Assembly (NCBI GenBank): GCA_002353585.1
Contig: DEJW01000045.1
Span: 1-45,944 of the forward strand
DNA length: 45,944 nucleotides
Source of the DNA: Prevotellaceae bacterium UBA2738
Lineage (GTDB): Bacteria; Bacteroidota; Bacteroidia; Bacteroidales; Bacteroidaceae
Direction of reading: 5' to 3'
Of the stretch, positions 17,666 to 26,494 are shown one piece after another. Every line of letters begins with the position of its first letter. Position 1 is the first letter of the stretch. A model generated the notes under the pieces. That model worked only from the letters and a program-made list of their open reading frames with translations, was not told the DNA's origin and made no database searches. A program made the translations under genes and the position numbers.

Positions 17666-18127
17666 ATGGTAACTATTAAGAATTATGAAGAATTTGCCCA
17701 GTACGAGGGCAAGGTGCTTGGCACCTCAGACTATGTACAGCTGACGCAGGAGCGTATCAACCTATTTGCGGACGCTACGCTGGACCACCAGTGGATACAT
17801 GTGGACACGGAGAGGGCAAAGACAGAGAGCCAGTTTGGCACCACGATAGCTCACGGCTATCTCACACTGTCAGTACTGCCTTATCTGTGGAACCAGATTG
17901 TTGATGTGCAGAACGTGAAGATGCTGGTAAACTACGGCATCGACAAGATGAAGTTTGGACAGCCTGTATTGAGCGGTCAAAGCCTCAGTCTCACCACAAG
18001 TCTGCAAAGCATTGCCAACCTGCGTGGCGCAGTAAAGACAGAGGTGAAGTTCACCATGAATGTAAAGGAAACTGGTAAAAAGGCTATCGAAGGTATAGCT
18101 ATCTTTATCTATTATTTTAATGAATAG
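17666..18127 (+). CDS. MaoC-like (R)-enoyl-CoA hydratase family protein
   Basis: The protein has 153 residues with a hot-dog fold signature: FADATLDHQWIHVDTERA (catalytic Asp/His region, ~35-52) followed by FGTTIAHGYLTLSVLP (~59-74), the MaoC hydratase motif. The usual reaction is hydration of enoyl-CoA, (R)-specific; the physiological substrate here is unknown. It is a single gene transcribed opposite to its neighbours, between feoAB and the AAA protein. Simple-sequence GTTGAGGGTTGAAG and TTCAATTATCAATT precede it. The ATG at 17666 is preceded by an A-rich stretch (AAATAAAGAACA) typical for this phylum. Assignment to the family is secure. Confidence 0.9.
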   Translation: MVTIKNYEEFAQYEGKVLGTSDYVQLTQERINLFADATLDHQWIHVDTERAKTESQFGTTIAHGYLTLSVLPYLWNQIVDVQNVKMLVNYGIDKMKFGQPVLSGQSLSLTTSLQSIANLRGAVKTEVKFTMNVKETGKKAIEGIAIFIYYFNE

Positions 18128-18157
18128 AACCAGTAGATAGATTATATCTTCTATACT

Positions 18158-18208
18158 AAAAAACAGTAGCCAAGTCAAAACCCGATGCGGGGTTTTGGCT
18201 TGGCTACT
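18158..18208 (-). terminator. Long-stem terminator of the AAA gene
   Basis: 18165-18183 pairs with 18190-18208 over 19 positions (one wobble), with the loop GATGCG. On the minus strand the stem is followed by TGTTTTTTAG (18164-18158 T-tract). The stem includes the last codons of the AAA gene (stop 18175-18177). On the + strand no T-tract follows, but it may also slow read-through from the MaoC-like gene. Confidence 0.85.
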
Positions 18209-20688
18209 TCTATTGGCTGCACATCGGCAGGGGTTATCTGCATAAGGTGGCGACGGTCTAAATTACCCTTTTTCATACATCGCATAGCGTGATTGAGGTA
18301 AGTTTTCTCAAGCAGGTTTGCCACAAAGCGGGCATTGCCCCATGTCTTGGCATCACGCACCTCGTATGCTTCCTCTATTATGGTGCGATATTTGCGCCAT
18401 GCTGCCTTGGTAAACTCATAACCATACTCAGCAACTCTACGGCGAGTTATTTCAAGAAGTTCTTCGATGGTGAAATCCTTAAACTCATACACGTTAGGAA
18501 AACGTGAGTTGAGTCCAGGATTAAGCTCAAGAAGCTTCTTCATCTCGTCTTTATAGCCGCAGAGCACTATGGCTATGTCGCGCTGCTTCTCGTCTGACAA
18601 GATATCCATGAGCAATGGTATGACGAGTTTGCCAGGGTCCCAGGGGTTACTGCTGTTAAGCTGGTAAGCCTCGTCTATCATCAGCACACCGCCCTGAGCT
18701 TCCTCTATTGCCTGGCGCACTGTGCGCTCTTCATCACCCCAGCGAGTACCTACAAAATCTTTTCGGCTACATAGCACCACATGACCTCTGCTCAAGGCTC
18801 CTGACCTTTTGAGCAGCGAGCCCATTATCTTGCATATAGTGGTCTTGCCGGTGCCTGGTCTGCCGAAGAAGATGCTGTGAAGGGATATCTCGTGGGACTT
18901 GCCCTCGGGGTTCACCTTCTTCATCACCTTGTTATAGCGTGACAGCATCGTGAGCTGTTCTATGCGCTGCTTGATGTCGTCGCAGCCCACCAGTTTGTTC
19001 AGCTCTTCCCTGGGGTTGAGGATAGGCGACAGTATCTGGAAATTCGCCTTCGGTTCATGTGTCCCCAAATCTTCTTCATCGTCAGGGTCAAGCTCATGGC
19101 TGAATGGCACAAGACTGCTGTCGGGGTCTGTGTCAGCATCATCATCAATGTCGAGGTCATCAGAAGGCGAATTAGAATTAGAATCAGACTCTTCTTTCGT
19201 GCTGTCGCTATCAGACATTCCATTTACAAACTCGTTCAGCATACGCTCGAAATCATCATCTTCTTCTTCCGTCGGCTTCCCTTCTTCTGCTGCTGGCCCG
19301 GTGTCATCATCCTCGTCATCGTCATCTGTTATCTCCCAGTCTGCTGCTGTTCCTCCAAGGAAGCAACTGCGGTCTAAGTCGTTAACATCAACAAGAATGT
19401 CACTCGTCTGTGAGAGCAGACTGCTGATATCTATGCCGGCAGAGACACGTTCGGTATAGCGGGATTTGAGTGTGCTTACCACGTAGTTCTCTATATCGGT
19501 TATGGTCCATTCGCGCACCATTCCTGATTCCCATCCCCGCTTGATGTCACTCTTCAGCACGGCCTCTGCCGCACGGTTGAGACGCATATCCCTTATCATT
19601 ATCCAGCTGTACATATAGTGCAGGATTTCGGGATAAGTGAGCGCCCCTGCCTCTGCCCTGCCCATGGTAGGAAAATACACTCGTAGCGCAGGTTCAGCCT
19701 GCATGAGGTCGTTTATCTCCTGCTCTGTTCCTGCTATGACAATGACCCTGTCGGGGCTGTTACTCATGATATTCCACATCAGTTCCTTCAGTATGGGCTT
19801 GCCCTTGGCGGTGGAGAGAATACCTACATTGTATATGAAGTAGATTTCTTTTTTCTGTGTCATGATGCCAAATGCCGTTGTTATAATGTCGGCAGAGGCA
19901 TCGTTCTTGGTAAACAGAGAATTGAGTCTGTGGTAGGGACTGGCAGGGGTAAGTTCGTCATACAGTCTCTCACAGTTTATGGTCGTCTTCTCAAAATCCC
20001 TGAAGGCAATCAGTTTCAGGAATATAGCCAGTTCCATCAGGTAGTTGGCTGTCTTCGCCTTGAGCGTGAGCATGTAGTTGTTACAATACTTGATGGGATT
20101 GGGTTTACCCTCGTCCAGCAATCCTTCGACCATCTCCCACTGCTTGCGGCGTATTATCCACTGCTTCAGTGGCTTTATGCCTACAAAGCGCTGGAAGTGC
20201 TCTCCACACCATGCTGGCGACGCGTTGTTGTTGAGCCGCTGAGCCAATGCCACTTCGGGGGTTATGCCCTTGCACAACTCCACATTCACGATGTGAATGA
20301 CGCATTCATTCTCAATAGGGTCCATATAGTCCTGCAATACCATATTGACCATCACAGTCTGTATTTCCTCCTGCTTAGGCTTGCCGGCAGGCATCTTGAC
20401 GTTAGCGAGCAGGGTGTATTTGCCTTCTGTCCAAGGCAGACGCACGTCCATTAACACGTCAACCTTGCATCCCTCTACTACGTAGGCTGCTGGCGACTTA
20501 TCCTGCTGAATAAATCCCATCAAAGTGTAAGTGTCATCATATAGGTAGAAATCAATTAGCGCATCTTCAGGCAATGGCTTGCCTGTTTTCATTACTATCT
20601 GCAGGTCGCAGGGTTCATACATCACATCCAGATTGTGGCTGTTTGCCGTGGCAAACATGCTGAGTTCAAAATCAAACTTGTTTTCCAT
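18175..20688 (-). CDS. CbxX/CfxQ-type AAA+ ATPase with an additional degenerate AAA module
   Basis: The protein has 837 residues from the ATG at 20688 (MENKFDFEL). Residues 1-130 are beta-rich and unknown. Residues ~200-345 resemble an AAA module of the CbxX type but lack a Walker A; the Walker B position reads IYFIYNVGIL (282-291) and is followed by RVIVIAGTEQEINDLM and LRVYFP. A very acidic linker spans ~453-545. The C-terminal module (~560-810) is intact: Walker A GRPGTGKT (609-616), Walker B GGVLMIDEAY (666-675), VLCGYKDEMKKLL and an NPGLNSRFP arginine region. CbxX-type AAA proteins remodel partner proteins; no partner is evident here. An in-frame start 36 codons upstream would add residues translated from simple repeat DNA, so I prefer 20688. 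Single gene with its own terminator. Confidence 0.85.
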   Translation of the reverse strand: MENKFDFELSMFATANSHNLDVMYEPCDLQIVMKTGKPLPEDALIDFYLYDDTYTLMGFIQQDKSPAAYVVEGCKVDVLMDVRLPWTEGKYTLLANVKMPAGKPKQEEIQTVMVNMVLQDYMDPIENECVIHIVNVELCKGITPEVALAQRLNNNASPAWCGEHFQRFVGIKPLKQWIIRRKQWEMVEGLLDEGKPNPIKYCNNYMLTLKAKTANYLMELAIFLKLIAFRDFEKTTINCERLYDELTPASPYHRLNSLFTKNDASADIITTAFGIMTQKKEIYFIYNVGILSTAKGKPILKELMWNIMSNSPDRVIVIAGTEQEINDLMQAEPALRVYFPTMGRAEAGALTYPEILHYMYSWIMIRDMRLNRAAEAVLKSDIKRGWESGMVREWTITDIENYVVSTLKSRYTERVSAGIDISSLLSQTSDILVDVNDLDRSCFLGGTAADWEITDDDDEDDDTGPAAEEGKPTEEEDDDFERMLNEFVNGMSDSDSTKEESDSNSNSPSDDLDIDDDADTDPDSSLVPFSHELDPDDEEDLGTHEPKANFQILSPILNPREELNKLVGCDDIKQRIEQLTMLSRYNKVMKKVNPEGKSHEISLHSIFFGRPGTGKTTICKIMGSLLKRSGALSRGHVVLCSRKDFVGTRWGDEERTVRQAIEEAQGGVLMIDEAYQLNSSNPWDPGKLVIPLLMDILSDEKQRDIAIVLCGYKDEMKKLLELNPGLNSRFPNVYEFKDFTIEELLEITRRRVAEYGYEFTKAAWRKYRTIIEEAYEVRDAKTWGNARFVANLLEKTYLNHAMRCMKKGNLDRRHLMQITPADVQPIEVAKPKPRIGF

Positions 20689-20769
20689 CGCTACGTTAGA
20701 TTGAAAATTGAAAATTAAAGATTGAAAATAAATAAATAAAAATTGATAGTTAGAGAATGGTGACAATAC

Positions 20770-20880
20770 ACTTACACGAGCTGTGTCATAGCCCATGTTT
20801 CCGAGGTTGTATCAATAAGTCAAAGAGCGCAGACGTCAGCACACAGAGCATCTCCTCAGGAGAAAATCTGGGCTTGGGTT
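20770..20880 (-). other. Possible structured leader or small RNA upstream of the AAA gene
   Basis: This part of the 353-base gap is GC-richer than its AT-rich surroundings and has several complementary segments: AGCCCA (20790-20795) with TGGGCT (20869-20874), CTGTGT (20781-20786) with ACACAG (20841-20846), and a CTCCTCAGGAG hairpin (20852-20862). The first two pairings cross, so they are alternatives or a pseudoknot. No known RNA family could be assigned by eye. Confidence 0.25.
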
Positions 20881-20950
20881 AAAGGGTTAAACAATAAAGT
20901 GAATAATGATTATTTCCTACCTTTCATATTCGGTATTGAATTTGCGGTTG

Positions 20951-20958
20951 CAAAATTA
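20951..20958 (-). promoter_or_regulatory. Candidate -7 box upstream of the AAA gene
   Basis: The minus strand reads TAATTTTG. It would start a transcript of ~255 bases before the AAA start, including the possible structured region. No standard upstream element was found. Confidence 0.3.
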
Positions 20959-21041
20959 AAAAGAAAATTGAATATTGAATGTTGAAAGTTGAAAGATTTT
21001 TCTTTGCGTTAAGAATAATTAACAGTTGGCGACAGCATGTG

Positions 21042-23552
21042 CTATACTGGTATGTTTAGCGTAAAGGTACTACCTTTACCTTCTGTTGACTCCACGTCGA
21101 TTGTGGCATTCATGGCATCGGCTATGAGTTTGCATACATGCAGACCTATGCCTGTTCCCGGCACAAAGGCATTGACCTTCTTAAACAAATCGAAAATCTC
21201 ATTCTGTTTGTCTTGCGGTATGCCACAGCCTGTGTCCTGGCAATATACCGATAATATTCGCTCGTTCTTATGATAAGTGAATCCCACACGTATAGTGCCC
21301 TCATGGGTATTCTTTACAGCATTGTTTACTAATGCATCAAGTATCACCTTTATATGTTCAAAGTCCACCTCCACATCAAGTGCACTCAACGGCGATTCTA
21401 CGATGTACTCCACCTTTGACGACACAAAATATTTCTTCATTTCACCGGCAGCTTCCACGAAGGCTTTCGCAAAATCTATAAGGTGCAACTTTATCGTTAT
21501 GCCGTCGGTGTCAATGTTTGAAAGACGCAGAATATTATCTATGATATTGATGAGCATGGTACAATTATGCTGCATGATGGCAAAATACTGTTCCTTCTCT
21601 TCCTTTGTGGCTCCCACCAGCATCACCTCAGCAAATCCATTGATGAGATTGAGAGGCGTGCGTAACTCGTGGGTCATATTGGCAAGGAATATGGTCTTCT
21701 GCTTAGCTGCATCGTTGGCTATCTTTGTCTGTTCCTTGAGCAACTGCTGCACCTGCTGGAATTTATTGTTGAGCGTTTCCATCTCACGCATCACGTATTC
21801 CTCTTCCAAATGATAGCGGTACAGGTCGTGCCTGTTATGTTCCTCCTTACGGTTTACCACTGAGTCGCGATGATACATCTCCAGTTTTTCACTCAGGTCA
21901 AGTGCACAAAGAGAGAATCCCTGATACCTGCCGTCATCGCTCATCACGGGGTTTATTCTCAACTCGAGAGTTACGTGAAGGTTCAGTTCTGGTATGTCAA
22001 CAGGACAGCAGAACCATGCCTTCTGTCCATGGTCGAGCATCAGACCATTGAATATTATCTTCAAATCATCACGAGTGGAAGAACGCAAATACTGCTCACC
22101 CTTGCCTACTCCACCTTTGTCGAATATTTGAATCATGGCATTGTTGCAGTTTGCCAAGTTTCCCTTGGCATCGTAATATGCCATACCAAAATCGGTTATC
22201 TCGGTGATATGCGAGAACTCACGCAACTGGATATCAAGTAGCTTCTGTTCCTTCAAACGGTCGGTTTCATCGTGCATGGCGAGATAAACATAGATAGGCA
22301 TACCTCTCTTATCCGACTTTACTGAAGCATCCACCCTCATCTGTCGCCATTCGTCTGGTGCAGCGTTGTGTTTCCTCATGCGGAATGAGATGAGCGGCAT
22401 ATTCCTCTCGCCTGCATCTACACGTCTGCATGCCTCCTGTTCTATGTATAGGTCGTCAGGATGAATCAGTTTCTCGTAGTCTTTCATTGACAATCCGCCC
22501 TGCGGCAGGAAGTCGCCCGATACATTATACACCCACTGCCTGCGCACGTTTATGGCAAAGACGTTACAGTCCGTCAGCGTTATCGACAGGTGTGCCACAG
22601 CCTTAAACTCGCGCTTCAGGTTGCCCGTATTGCCGCCTCGCATGGTGAACACCAAGGCTATCGTGGCTCCCACAAACAGCAGTATTATGCCCACTATGGC
22701 TATGATGTCAAGCAACGCATTGCCCTCGTCGTTCGTATTACCTAATAGCCATTTGTTCAGCAACGGCTGGTAGCACCCTGAACGCTGCAAGCGCTCAAAC
22801 TGCGTGTCGAGTTCTTTCAGCAGTGCCTCATCGCTGCTCAGAAAGTGGAAGTTTCCCTCAGGTATGTCTATATCGTCAACTGTTATACGGTCTTGCAGGG
22901 CAAACATCTTTATGTCGTTCTCTATACCCGCTTTACCACATATATAGTACCTTATCTTACCGTGAAGTATCTCGTCGAGTGCATCATGAGGGTCGCGCCA
23001 GCTGACCGTGAACACGGGTGCATTGTTGAAGTATCTGAGCAGATAGCGGTCTATGTAGTTCCATGTGTTGGTATATATGGTGTCGCCAGGCTTTATCAGC
23101 TCGATGCTGTGTAGCGAACGTGTGGTGTTGAGACGCACCACCCCCACTTGGTAGTTTATCAACTCTGCCTTGCCATACTTCACACCATGTATCTCGTCTG
23201 GCTTCTTTACGTCCATCATCAGCTGTGCCTCGCCTGAATAGAGCATACGCTTGGCGGTCTTATAGTCCATCATGCGTATCTCGTATGGCACATGCAACTG
23301 ACTGAATATCTGCTCCACCATTTCTATGAGCAGTCCGTCTGGTTCGCCCTTATCGTTGCGGAAGGTATAAGGCTGGAATATCCAGTCGGCAACCACCACC
23401 AGCGGATGTGCCTTGGTATAGCGTATGCCTAACGGCAATGTATTGTCGCCCTCGCGTGTTGCATATTGCGACACCCACGATGATGCTCCTGCTGCTGAGA
23501 CAGGGGTAATCAGGAGCATGAAGAATGCAAGCAACAACATCCTTCTACACAT
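21042..23552 (-). CDS. Sensor histidine kinase with periplasmic SBP-like domain (intact kinase of a tandem pair)
   Basis: The protein has 836 residues from the ATG at 23552 (MCRRMLLLAFF). Residue numbers below count from the upstream TTG at 23582. A signal peptide, then a solute-binding-protein family 3 type sensor domain (~60-280: PLVVVADWIFQPYTFRNDKG, DGLLIEMVEQIF), a membrane helix (~290-312), PAS-like domains (~330-450 and ~455-570), a coiled coil (~580-625), HisKA with the H-box NMTHELRTPL (His 638), and HATPase with N-box LVNNAVKNT, G1 DTGCGIP and G2 GTGIGL. It should autophosphorylate on histidine in response to a periplasmic small molecule. No receiver domain or response regulator is in the window. 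The gene follows the degenerate kinase gene closely or overlaps its end by 11 bases, depending on the start. Confidence 0.9.
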   Translation of the reverse strand: MCRRMLLLAFFMLLITPVSAAGASSWVSQYATREGDNTLPLGIRYTKAHPLVVVADWIFQPYTFRNDKGEPDGLLIEMVEQIFSQLHVPYEIRMMDYKTAKRMLYSGEAQLMMDVKKPDEIHGVKYGKAELINYQVGVVRLNTTRSLHSIELIKPGDTIYTNTWNYIDRYLLRYFNNAPVFTVSWRDPHDALDEILHGKIRYYICGKAGIENDIKMFALQDRITVDDIDIPEGNFHFLSSDEALLKELDTQFERLQRSGCYQPLLNKWLLGNTNDEGNALLDIIAIVGIILLFVGATIALVFTMRGGNTGNLKREFKAVAHLSITLTDCNVFAINVRRQWVYNVSGDFLPQGGLSMKDYEKLIHPDDLYIEQEACRRVDAGERNMPLISFRMRKHNAAPDEWRQMRVDASVKSDKRGMPIYVYLAMHDETDRLKEQKLLDIQLREFSHITEITDFGMAYYDAKGNLANCNNAMIQIFDKGGVGKGEQYLRSSTRDDLKIIFNGLMLDHGQKAWFCCPVDIPELNLHVTLELRINPVMSDDGRYQGFSLCALDLSEKLEMYHRDSVVNRKEEHNRHDLYRYHLEEEYVMREMETLNNKFQQVQQLLKEQTKIANDAAKQKTIFLANMTHELRTPLNLINGFAEVMLVGATKEEKEQYFAIMQHNCTMLINIIDNILRLSNIDTDGITIKLHLIDFAKAFVEAAGEMKKYFVSSKVEYIVESPLSALDVEVDFEHIKVILDALVNNAVKNTHEGTIRVGFTYHKNERILSVYCQDTGCGIPQDKQNEIFDLFKKVNAFVPGTGIGLHVCKLIADAMNATIDVESTEGKGSTFTLNIPV

Positions 23553-23592
23553 CAAGTAATATTTCAAACTTTCAACCTTCAACCTTCTTCAA
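23518..23592 (-). repeat. Signal-peptide-encoding dispersed element, copy C
   Basis: A shortened copy: GAAGAATGCAAGCAACAACA and the following bases to 23550 match copy A with one change in 31. A ~19-base internal deletion then leads to GTAATATTTCAA and a TTCAACC-type right end. Read leftward it encodes MKVESLKYYLMCRRMLLLAF, and it overlaps the last codons of the upstream kinase (KKVEG). Confidence 0.75.
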
Positions 23593-26409
23593 TGGTAAAT
23601 CAATATATATAACGGTGCCATGACCTATGCGAGACTCCACATCTATGCTGCCACCTATCATCTTCACAAAGGCATGACAGATAGGCATCTCCAAACCAGA
23701 GAGTATAACACCATTGGCGAACGTACGGTAGTTGGCATTCACGTGTGGCTCGAATATGTTGTCTCGTATATCGGGTGGTATGCCCTGTCCGTTGTCTTCT
23801 ATTGCCACAGTGAGGTGATCCTTACGATACATATAGCGCACATTTATTGTTCCGTAGTGTGTGTAGCGGGCAGACAATGCCACCGCCTCCTTCAGTATTC
23901 GGCTTACCACACCAGCGTCAAAGTATAGAAATAGCTCGTCATACAGGTTGTCTATTCTGTATGTCACCGTACTTTGCCTATAAGGCTTCAGTCCCTGCTC
24001 TATGGCATCCTGATACACCTTCACAAAATCGTTCTTCTCCTGTTCCTGCTTGAACATATCAGCCTCTATGCGCGAAAGGATGAAGATATCGTCAGATAGC
24101 GTAGCCAGTCGCTGCGTGCTCATCTTTATTCCATTGACCAGTATATGCTCATTCTCGATGGATTCGTCTTTTTTGAACGATGACAGGTTCTTCTGTATCA
24201 TCACTAACGGCTGACGCATAGAATAAGATATGTTACGTATGAAGTTCAGCCTCACCTGGTCTGCCTCGCGTGCCTTCTCCTCCTCCAGCATCAGCTGCTT
24301 ATGCAGGCTTATCTGTGAGGTGACATCCTTACATGAACCGAAGTAATAAAGCACGCTTCCATCGGCGTTTTTAAACGGACACACATGTACCTCCATATGC
24401 ATACGCTCGCCCTGGGCATTGCGCAACAGCGTACCCACCACTATGTGCACCTCTCTGTCCTCGTAGGCATCAGCACGATAGAACGACTTAAAGACTAACT
24501 TCATGTCGCGACTTTGTATCATCTGTATCACCCTCAGCTGCGGTATGCCAACCATGCGCTGCTTGATGTTGTCGTAGTAGAACAGCCTCTTCGCCTCTGG
24601 ATAATAGCGCAGCATCACTATGTCGGCATTGCGCAATGCCTCGTCGCGTCTCTGACGCAACTGCTGTCCCTCATTCCTCATCTTCATCACGCTGCGCTCC
24701 TTCTTCTTTATCTCGCGGTGGTATCTCACATCCTCGGTTATGTCACTGATGAATGCCATGTAGCCCACCAGTTGCGCGTCATCGTCAAAGGTCTTCAGCA
24801 GGTGTACGTAGAAGTAATTATCACCCTCCAGCGCAAACGGTGCATAGTCTTCAGGACGGCTGGTGTGTATGCAGAAGCGTATGTCGTGGTCGAATCCCCC
24901 TTCCATATCTATGTCTTCAAGTATCTTTACATCTCTGATATTAAATGGTCTCTGCATCAATGCGTCTATGTCTTTTACGCCCATCCTGTCGCACAGCACC
25001 TTGTTCATGCCTATCACGTTGCCGTACGCGTCAAAACGTATTATGCCTCCCAACGCTATGCTGAATGCCGTCTTGTAGCGTTCGTGCAGAACTCTCATAC
25101 GGTCCAGGTGCGCCTTACTGTCGGTTATGTTGTTCTGCACTCCATATACAAGGTAGATCTTGCCGTAATCATCGGTGATAGCCTGCATACTCACCTCTAT
25201 ATCCACTATCGTCTTCGTTTCCTCGTCTATATAACCGCGAAGCGTCTTGGTGGATATCATCCCAGGGTGGGTTATCAGGTGTGTCACCTCAGTGTGTATT
25301 ATGTTGAAGTCCTGATCAGGATAGAAGCGTGAGAATTCAAACGAGCTATATTCTTCCTCCACCTTTCCACTCGGCGTCATCCATGCGTATGTACCTGCTA
25401 TAACGTCATACACCCACACCTTCACACCGTTTGACGAGAGTATCAGCTCCATCTGACTGTTCACGTCGCCCAGCGTGCTGTGTGAATAGTAGGTGCGGTA
25501 ATAGCGTATGGCATAGATTATGGCGAGCATCACGGCAAAAGCCCCTACGAATGCAAGCAGCAGATAGAGAAACAGGAAGTCAGCCCCCTCGCGCTCAGGA
25601 TACATCCAGCGGTTTATCATCTGGTCTATCTTGCCCTCCTGCTGCATCACCAGCAGTACGCTGTCAAGCGCATGGAGCAGCTCTGGGTCGCCCGACATAA
25701 ACCTGTATTCCCCTGGCGGTATCTCCGTAGCAACGAGAGCATAGCCCTCTACGTGGTATTTCCTGAGCACCCACTTGAGCATCATGGTGTTCCATAGCGC
25801 CCCGCCCTCGCCCTTGCTTATCATGTGGAGCACGGCATGAGCCATATGCACCTCAGTGGTTATCATGCTGTCAGGCACACCTATCTCCTGCAGGTAATGA
25901 TGCGCCCTACTATTGTCGCTCACCATCAACGGCATCCTACGTAGCACACTGGCAGTGGCAAGGGGCACCGAATCGCGCTTCGGCACCAGCAGACTGTTCT
26001 CAAACAGGCATATCGTCACATTACCAAAACTGCCGAATGGCGCATTGTAATTTGCCGCCACACCGAATGACAGGTCAGCACGCTCGTTCTTCAGATCAAC
26101 GTGCACGCTGTCCTGATGTCTCAGCCTAACCTCGTATGGCAGATTTATGCGCCTCATCACCTCCCTCACCAGCTCCACGTCAAAGCCGTCAGGCTGCCTC
26201 TTGTCATTAATAAAGGCATACGGCCATTTCTCCCACGCATCTTCATAGATGAGCGGGTGCTCCGCAGTGTATCTTTCCTTGAGACTGCCTGCCGCCAATG
26301 AACTAATGAAGAATGAAGAATGAAGAATGAAGAATGTGAGTAACCACAACCTTCTAAACGCCTTTCTTGCCAAAATCTTCCTGCAATATTTCAATTCCTC
26401 ATTCTTCAC
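23572..26409 (-). CDS. Degenerate sensor kinase with periplasmic SBP-like domain (predicted pseudokinase)
   Basis: The protein has 945 residues. Signal peptide (core LWLLTFFILHSSFFI), SBP family 3-like sensor domain (~48-270), membrane helix (~277-300), three PAS-like segments (~320-430, 445-560, 590-700), a short coiled coil, then a HisKA/HATPase-like end. The H-box reads NISYSMRQPL, with Tyr 729 in place of the phosphoacceptor His. The N-box reads ILKEAVALSARYT without the Mg-ATP Asn. G1 (EDNGQGIP) is kept, but the ATP-lid G2 motif reads NGVILSGLEM. It is therefore probably catalytically dead, while its fold and sensing part are kept. It is the first gene of a two-gene unit whose second member is an intact kinase of the same architecture. 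The start is a GTG at 26409 within repeat copy D; no closer in-frame ATG exists. Confidence 0.88.
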   Translation of the reverse strand: MKNEELKYCRKILARKAFRRLWLLTFFILHSSFFISSLAAGSLKERYTAEHPLIYEDAWEKWPYAFINDKRQPDGFDVELVREVMRRINLPYEVRLRHQDSVHVDLKNERADLSFGVAANYNAPFGSFGNVTICLFENSLLVPKRDSVPLATASVLRRMPLMVSDNSRAHHYLQEIGVPDSMITTEVHMAHAVLHMISKGEGGALWNTMMLKWVLRKYHVEGYALVATEIPPGEYRFMSGDPELLHALDSVLLVMQQEGKIDQMINRWMYPEREGADFLFLYLLLAFVGAFAVMLAIIYAIRYYRTYYSHSTLGDVNSQMELILSSNGVKVWVYDVIAGTYAWMTPSGKVEEEYSSFEFSRFYPDQDFNIIHTEVTHLITHPGMISTKTLRGYIDEETKTIVDIEVSMQAITDDYGKIYLVYGVQNNITDSKAHLDRMRVLHERYKTAFSIALGGIIRFDAYGNVIGMNKVLCDRMGVKDIDALMQRPFNIRDVKILEDIDMEGGFDHDIRFCIHTSRPEDYAPFALEGDNYFYVHLLKTFDDDAQLVGYMAFISDITEDVRYHREIKKKERSVMKMRNEGQQLRQRRDEALRNADIVMLRYYPEAKRLFYYDNIKQRMVGIPQLRVIQMIQSRDMKLVFKSFYRADAYEDREVHIVVGTLLRNAQGERMHMEVHVCPFKNADGSVLYYFGSCKDVTSQISLHKQLMLEEEKAREADQVRLNFIRNISYSMRQPLVMIQKNLSSFKKDESIENEHILVNGIKMSTQRLATLSDDIFILSRIEADMFKQEQEKNDFVKVYQDAIEQGLKPYRQSTVTYRIDNLYDELFLYFDAGVVSRILKEAVALSARYTHYGTINVRYMYRKDHLTVAIEDNGQGIPPDIRDNIFEPHVNANYRTFANGVILSGLEMPICHAFVKMIGGSIDVESRIGHGTVIYIDLPLKKVEG

Positions 26410-26423
26410 TCTTCATTCTTCAT
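26304..26423 (-). repeat. Signal-peptide-encoding dispersed element, copy D
   Basis: The left end is four GAATGAAGA-type units (26304-26336), the middle CTTTCTTGCCAAAATCTTCC, and the right end TTCAATTCCTCATTCTTCAC to 26423, complementary in style to the left end. About 80% identical to copy A by eye. It encodes residues 1-36 of the degenerate kinase. Confidence 0.75.
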
Positions 26424-26438
26424 TTACGTATCATCCTG

Positions 26439-26446
26439 CAAAGGTA
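26439..26446 (-). promoter_or_regulatory. Candidate -7 box of the tandem kinase operon
   Basis: The minus strand reads TACCTTTG followed by C, an exact TAnnTTTG match 30 bases upstream of the GTG start. A long A-tract lies upstream. No TTTG is at the standard spacing; a TTG lies ~24 bases upstream. Confidence 0.5.
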
Positions 26447-26494
26447 AACATATTTTTTGAAAAAAAAGCACAAGGAAGAGAAAAAAGTAAGTTT

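Noticed and set aside
13709..20163. DnaA-box-like TTATCCAC strings
   Set aside because: Only isolated partial matches inside coding regions; no cluster, so no replication origin is claimed within the window despite the parS sites.
20689..20796. Upstream in-frame start of the AAA protein
   Set aside because: The extra 36 residues are translated from AT-rich simple repeats; the protein fold begins at MENKFDFEL.
24514..25332. 272-codon + strand open frame
   Set aside because: Antisense to the degenerate kinase; His/Tyr/Val-rich translation typical of a shadow frame.
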